From NCBI GenBank assembly GCA_946410525.1, contig CAMKAQ010000024.1:1-9148 (forward strand): a stretch of DNA of 9,148 nucleotides, given 5' to 3'. The position numbers and the translations under genes are program-made. The stretch is from an uncultured Caryophanales bacterium (GTDB lineage Bacteria; Bacillota_I; Bacilli_A; RFN20; CAG-826). Below are positions 5,034-9,148 of this stretch, in pieces. Each line of letters opens with the position of its first letter. The stretch's first letter is position 1. The notes under the pieces were generated by a model. It was not told the origin of the DNA, did no database searches, and worked only from the letters and a program-made list of their open reading frames with translations.

Positions 5034-7772
5034 ATGCGGAGAACATTAGCCTATTTGTTCCTTGGCGCCTCTTTGCTCCTCGGGGTTGGTGCGACCATCA
5101 CCTCGTCTTTGAGCAAAATGGATACTGACGTTTCCTATGGAAGCGGCAAGGATTTATATTTCCGTATTTCAGACAAAGGCAGCACCTACGAAGGTGTCAG
5201 CACCGACACTTATGTCGAAGACGATAACTATTACGCCGTCAATGAAGTCGCGAAGGAAATCGAGAGTCGTCTCGAGTTCTGGGACATCAATGCGACCGTT
5301 GCCAAAGAAGGTTACAGCACCATCAAGGTTTCTGTCCGTACTCAGGGCAGCGACGAAGTCGAGTATTCCTATCTTCAGACTTATTTAGCCTATAGTGGAC
5401 AGCACGTCACCGTCGAAGCCGGTACTACCGACGAAGACGCCATGACCGAAGCTCCAAACAGCGTCGATTTCGCTGACAACGGCTTATTCGAAGAAGGAAC
5501 CAACGCTGAGATCACTTACGTTAACACCGTTCCAGTCGTCACCGTTCCTGTTAAAGAAGCGTTCCAGGGTGAGAACGGAAAGCTCAATGAGCTTATCAAG
5601 TTCTGCACCGATCATACCGTCCAAGAGGAAAAAGACGATGAAGGAAACGTTACCACTCCAGGTAAGTCCTGCCTCTTAGTCCTCTGGCATCACAAACAAG
5701 AAGCCGATAGCTACGCTGCCGTTCAGAACAAAGGCACCGAAGACTACACTCCAAACATGGCTTCCCGTCTTCTCTTTGGTGAAGACGCCACCAACGCTTG
5801 GTATGTCGATCAGGCCGACTCTGACAACAACTACAAGAAGCTTCAGCTCATCCCATCCAGCGCCGCTATCAAAGATGGCAGCTACGATGCCAGCAAAGCC
5901 AATGCTGCTTACAAAGCCGCTAAGTTCTACCGCGATATCCTTAACGCCAAAGAATACAACTACGATGTCACCTTCGCATATTCGAGCGTCGTGACCGCTG
6001 GCGTTGACCCACTCACCCGTGCCGGTGATTGGCATCTCTCCATCAACTTCGGTCCAAGTGCCATCGCTTCTCTTGTCGCTTTGGTCATTGGAATCGTCAT
6101 CATCTCTGTCTTCTATCGCTTTGGCGCCGTTGCCATTCTTGGCAATGCTGCTGTTGCGGTTGAAGCTGCTATCCTCTTATTTGCTTACTTCAGCGCTCAA
6201 TTTGGTATCGGCGCTCTTGCCGGTTTCGGTCTTGGCGCGATTGTCACTGCCTTTGGTGGAATCTATTACTTCCACAAAGTCAAACAGCAGCTCTATGAAG
6301 GACGTACCCTCAAGAAAGCTCACCAGGAAGCTTCGAAGAAAGCCCTCTGGCCAACCCTTGATATCTCCATTATTTCGATCGTTATTGGCGTTTGCCTCTA
6401 TGGCTTCGTCCATTCAACCATCGGAAACCTTGGCCTTGCTCTTACCTTAACCTCCGCCTTTGGCTTGGTTCTTAATCTTATCCTTCTTCGTATCGAAGGC
6501 TGGCTCCTTGCCAACGACCAAGACAGCGAAAAACATCTCAAAGCCTTCTTTGGTGTTGATCCAACCAAGGTTCCAAATGCCTTAAAAGATGAGAAACAGT
6601 CCTACTATGGCGCTCTCGCTAACAAAGACTTCGAAAAGCACAAGAAGCCATTCATGATTGGCGCTCTTGCTCTTATCATTGCCGCCATCGCCGGCGTCTC
6701 CATCATGAGTGCGACCATCGGTGCCTTCAACTACAGCGGCGCCTACGACAACACAACCTCGATCAACGTCGAATACTGGATCAACAGCGAATCCTTCTCC
6801 ACCAAGAAGCTTGCTGACAAGCAGCAGGTCATGGACGACTTCCTCTCTCTTATCGAATACGATAACCAGAGCATCGGAAAACTCACCACCGAAGAAGACA
6901 TCACCCTCGAGACCAGACAGGTCTATCTCAACGAGGATGAGATCACTTACACCGTTTACAATTTCGAAATCCCTCTCAGCGTTTACTTCGATGAAAAGGA
7001 CTCTTCTAAGACCTTCACCGTTAACGGAACCGCCTTCAATAGCCTCAACCAGGCCGTTAAAGAAGCCGTTGATACCTTCACCGCCGACAATAGCGTCTAC
7101 GCTAGCGCCAACACCGTCTTCTACCAGGCTGGCACACCAAACCTTGGAACCGTCTACCTTGGAATTGGCGTTGGTGTTGCAATCGCCTTTGTCTACCTTA
7201 TCTTCAGATTTGGTCTTGCCCGTGCCTTCGTTTCCTCTGTTATCTCGCTTGGTTCAAGCGTCTTGACCGTTGGATTCTTCGCACTCACGAGACTCCCAGT
7301 CACTCCGCTTGCCTCAATCGGAGCCGCCTTGGCTGGCTTAGCTGCCTTATACGTCGCTCTCTTCACTCTTAATAGAGCGAAGGAAATCGTCAAAGATTCC
7401 CGTGAGCGTGATAAGAGCGCCCTTGAGTTCAAGAACAACTGCCTTGTCAAAGCTAATGCTGAAGAAGCCGTTGAAATCATCGTGTTCTCCTCGATCATGG
7501 CTGCGCTTTGCTTAGCTCTTGCCATCATCGGACCACGTGAATACGCCGTCATATTCGTCGGTGCTCTCCTTGGCTTAGCCTTCTCGGTCGCCGCGACACT
7601 CTTCACCCTTGTTCCAGCGAGCAAATTCCTCAGCGTCTACATCAAGAGAGCTAGCGATTCCGTTGCTGCCAGCCACAAGAAGGCGCAGGAAGAAAGACGC
7701 GCTAACGAAAAGAACAACCGCCGCAAAGGCAGTGAACCAGAAGAGGCCATCTTCATCGGTATCAACGATTAA
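5034..7772 (+). CDS. secDF: Divergent fused protein-export membrane protein SecDF
   Basis: This 912-residue protein has the 12-span plan of fused SecDF, the accessory part of the Sec translocon that pulls exported proteins outward using the proton gradient. TM1 is at about 5-24, then a large external domain (25-341), TM2-6 (about 342-490), a cytoplasmic linker, TM7 (about 540-562), a second external domain (563-703), and TM8-12 (706-860). A charged, Lys/Arg/Glu-rich cytoplasmic tail ends the protein. The segment VAKEIESRLEFWDINATVAK from 72 resembles the SecD repeat. TLDIS around Asp443 matches the family's TM5 region. It is about 170 residues longer than Bacillus SecDF. The usual VDANVLIFERIREE signature reads IVTAFGGIYYFHKV (403-416), and the SecF-half ND...FDRIRE region reads LYVALFTLNRAKE (ending at 784). 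The next gene, recJ, is as in Bacillus; an MMPL/RND transporter is the alternative. Confidence 0.82.
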   Translation: MRRTLAYLFLGASLLLGVGATITSSLSKMDTDVSYGSGKDLYFRISDKGSTYEGVSTDTYVEDDNYYAVNEVAKEIESRLEFWDINATVAKEGYSTIKVSVRTQGSDEVEYSYLQTYLAYSGQHVTVEAGTTDEDAMTEAPNSVDFADNGLFEEGTNAEITYVNTVPVVTVPVKEAFQGENGKLNELIKFCTDHTVQEEKDDEGNVTTPGKSCLLVLWHHKQEADSYAAVQNKGTEDYTPNMASRLLFGEDATNAWYVDQADSDNNYKKLQLIPSSAAIKDGSYDASKANAAYKAAKFYRDILNAKEYNYDVTFAYSSVVTAGVDPLTRAGDWHLSINFGPSAIASLVALVIGIVIISVFYRFGAVAILGNAAVAVEAAILLFAYFSAQFGIGALAGFGLGAIVTAFGGIYYFHKVKQQLYEGRTLKKAHQEASKKALWPTLDISIISIVIGVCLYGFVHSTIGNLGLALTLTSAFGLVLNLILLRIEGWLLANDQDSEKHLKAFFGVDPTKVPNALKDEKQSYYGALANKDFEKHKKPFMIGALALIIAAIAGVSIMSATIGAFNYSGAYDNTTSINVEYWINSESFSTKKLADKQQVMDDFLSLIEYDNQSIGKLTTEEDITLETRQVYLNEDEITYTVYNFEIPLSVYFDEKDSSKTFTVNGTAFNSLNQAVKEAVDTFTADNSVYASANTVFYQAGTPNLGTVYLGIGVGVAIAFVYLIFRFGLARAFVSSVISLGSSVLTVGFFALTRLPVTPLASIGAALAGLAALYVALFTLNRAKEIVKDSRERDKSALEFKNNCLVKANAEEAVEIIVFSSIMAALCLALAIIGPREYAVIFVGALLGLAFSVAATLFTLVPASKFLSVYIKRASDSVAASHKKAQEERRANEKNNRRKGSEPEEAIFIGIND

Positions 7773-9148
7773 TGGAAGGCTTGCTCGAGCGTTTGCTCAA
7801 TTACTACAGTCTTTCGAGGGAGGAGTATGAGAAACTCATACTTCCTCCTTCTTTTCGTTCAATCCCTTTGATCGGTGATCACCCAATCGTCAAGCAGGCC
7901 ATTGAGCGTTTGGCCAAAGCCCGTGACTCTCACGAGAAAGTCCTTATCTATGGCGATTACGACGCTGACGGTGTTTGCAGTGCCTCAATCTTGCTTAGAT
8001 CCTTTAAGGAATTCGGAATCGACGCCAGCGGTTATCTCCCTTCGAGATATCTAGACGGCTATGGTTTAACCGTCGAGAACGTCAAGAAGATCGCCGCTAA
8101 AGGATTTTCCTTTATCTTTACTTGCGACAATGGCGTTACGGCCCATGACGCGCTTAAATGCGCCAAAGAGCTTGGCGTTGACGTCGTCGTCCTCGATCAC
8201 CATGAATTCGATGACGTGAAGCCTGAATGCGATATCGTCATCCATCCTGAGACTCTCTCCTACGGAGAATACCCAATCAGCGCCGGATATCTTTCGTTCT
8301 TGTTTAGCGTCGCTCTATTAGGGAAAGTCGACAATTACCTTCTTGTCCTTGGGGCAATCTCAACGATCAGCGACATGATGCCGATCAGAGGCCATAACCG
8401 CGAACTCGTGAGGCTCATGTTAGACATCATCAACAAAGAACCGCCTGAGGTTTTGACCTTGCTCACGGATAAACGTCACTTCGATGTCTCGACCTTCCAA
8501 ATGGAAATCTGCCCAAAGATCAATGCGGTGGGAAGATTAGAAAAAGGAACCGAGGTCAATAGGCTCCTTCATTACTTTGCTAACGACCTTACGGACAGAG
8601 GCGCGCTCGCGCGTTATCTGAACGACGTGAATGAGAGAAGGAAAGAAGTTACTAAAGAAGCAGAGGAAACGATTGAGATTAACGAGAATGACAGCGCCAT
8701 CATTGTGAAGGCGGATATGCCTGAAGGCCTTAATGGCCTTCTCGCCTCAAAACTCCTCGCCATGTATAAAAAGCCGGTTTGCGTTTTCTCGGAGATGAAT
8801 AAGAACCCAGAAGTTCTCGTTGGCTCTTTGAGAAGCGAAGAGGGCTTTGATGTCGTTAAAGCTTTGGATGATGTTAGAGTTCCTTTGCTCAGTAAAGGCG
8901 GTCATCCGTTTGCGGCAGGGGTCAGCATCAACGAGAAAGATTTCGAAGCGTTTAAGAAGGACATGCTCTTCTCGGCGTTGAAGCATAAGTTCTCTCCAAA
9001 GAAACAAAGCGGCATTCCGTTGCTTTTAAGCGAGTGTAACATGCAAAGTTACCGATTAATCGAAACTTTCGGTCCATTTGGCTTTAACTGGGAAACTCCT
9101 AGATTTCTACTAAAAGACTTAGACCCGAAAACCTTCACATACATAAAA
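7772..9148 (+). CDS. recJ: Single-stranded-DNA-specific exonuclease RecJ (3' end beyond window)
   Basis: The reading frame is open from the ATG at 7772 to the window edge (459 codons), so the C-terminus is missing. RecJ degrades single-stranded DNA 5' to 3' in recombination and mismatch repair, using two Mn ions. DHH-phosphoesterase motifs are present: GDYDADGV (61-68), CDNGV (118-122), LDHHE (141-145), and ISDMMP. INAVGRL follows, and the DHHA1-type motif GGHPFAAG is at 376-383. The start of an OB-like region follows. The ATG overlaps the secDF stop (TAATG) without a Shine-Dalgarno sequence, suggesting coupling. The N-terminus is shorter than in Bacillus RecJ, but begins well before the first motif. 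Codons 15-27 form a strong hairpin (7816-7851). In Bacillus recJ also lies downstream of secDF, which supports both calls. Confidence 0.95.
   Translation, partial: MEGLLERLLNYYSLSREEYEKLILPPSFRSIPLIGDHPIVKQAIERLAKARDSHEKVLIYGDYDADGVCSASILLRSFKEFGIDASGYLPSRYLDGYGLTVENVKKIAAKGFSFIFTCDNGVTAHDALKCAKELGVDVVVLDHHEFDDVKPECDIVIHPETLSYGEYPISAGYLSFLFSVALLGKVDNYLLVLGAISTISDMMPIRGHNRELVRLMLDIINKEPPEVLTLLTDKRHFDVSTFQMEICPKINAVGRLEKGTEVNRLLHYFANDLTDRGALARYLNDVNERRKEVTKEAEETIEINENDSAIIVKADMPEGLNGLLASKLLAMYKKPVCVFSEMNKNPEVLVGSLRSEEGFDVVKALDDVRVPLLSKGGHPFAAGVSINEKDFEAFKKDMLFSALKHKFSPKKQSGIPLLLSECNMQSYRLIETFGPFGFNWETPRFLLKDLDPKTFTYIK
7816..7851 (+). other. Strong RNA hairpin inside the 5' end of recJ, attenuator-like
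   Basis: The left arm (7816-7831) and right arm (7835-7851) pair over 16 positions with one bulged T (7843), one G-U pair and a 3-base AAA loop. The core is GTATGAG/CTCATAC extended by GGAGGA/TCCTCC. T-rich sequence follows (TTCTTTTCGTT, starting in the right arm), so the whole resembles an imperfect intrinsic terminator within codons 15-30 of recJ. The AGGAG is an anti-Shine-Dalgarno match buried in the stem. A stem this long by chance in coding DNA is unlikely. A role in limiting recJ after secDF is inferred. Confidence 0.45.

Noticed and set aside
6709..7266. 185-codon + strand ORF in another frame of secDF
   Set aside because: A low-complexity Ser/Thr/Pro-rich product typical of an out-of-frame reading of this codon usage. 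The membrane-protein frame is the real one.
7827..7871. 14-codon ORF starting at an ATG after GGAGGAG in the recJ 5' region
   Set aside because: The purine-rich run is too close to the ATG and buried in the hairpin. The frame is out of phase with recJ and the peptide is unremarkable.
8723..8741. GAAGGCC/GGCCTTC hairpin inside recJ
   Set aside because: It comes from repeated codons of the peptide EGLNGLL, is only 7 bp and has no T-run, so chance is the simpler explanation.

Overview
The window looks like a chromosomal segment of a Bacillota (Firmicutes) bacterium, probably a Bacilli or Mollicutes-related lineage. The evidence is the rplU-prp-rpmA order, an L27 with a cleavable N-terminal extension, a fused SecDF, and the neighbourhood obg ... 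ruvA-ruvB ... secDF-recJ, which follows the Bacillus subtilis order with several genes missing. TGA is read as stop: prp and obg both end in TGA, and reading through prp would run it across the whole of rpmA. This is therefore not a Mycoplasma-type code. All genes are on the + strand and closely packed. No RNA gene, mobile element or CRISPR array was seen.

Layout: (i) 1-1111 is a promoter and structured leader, probably the L21 leader, then rplU, prp and rpmA with a clear intrinsic terminator. (ii) 1113-3187 is a second unit with a TATAAT box only 9 bases before the ATG, a family 2 glycosyltransferase and the GTPase gene obg. (iii) 3181-4917 is a third unit. It has an 18-bp perfect palindrome centred where the -35 region should be, a TATAAT box, a 31-codon single-membrane-span ORF that can start at the predicted transcription start, then ruvA and ruvB with 2-base gaps. 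(iv) 4918-5033 is a 116-base spacer. (v) 5034-9148 is an unusual 912-residue SecDF whose stop overlaps the start of recJ, which runs off the window.

How the genes relate: Prp trims the L27 extension so that L27 can work in the ribosome, and Obg is a 50S assembly GTPase. RuvAB and RecJ act in recombinational repair, and SecDF assists protein export. Several genes (prp, ruvA, ruvB, recJ) have no convincing Shine-Dalgarno sequence and start within 2 bases of the preceding stop, which suggests termination-reinitiation. The points most worth following up are the small membrane ORF with the palindromic site ahead of ruvAB, the SecDF lacking the signature acidic residues in both halves, a near-perfect hairpin early in recJ, and a degenerate G4 motif in Obg.
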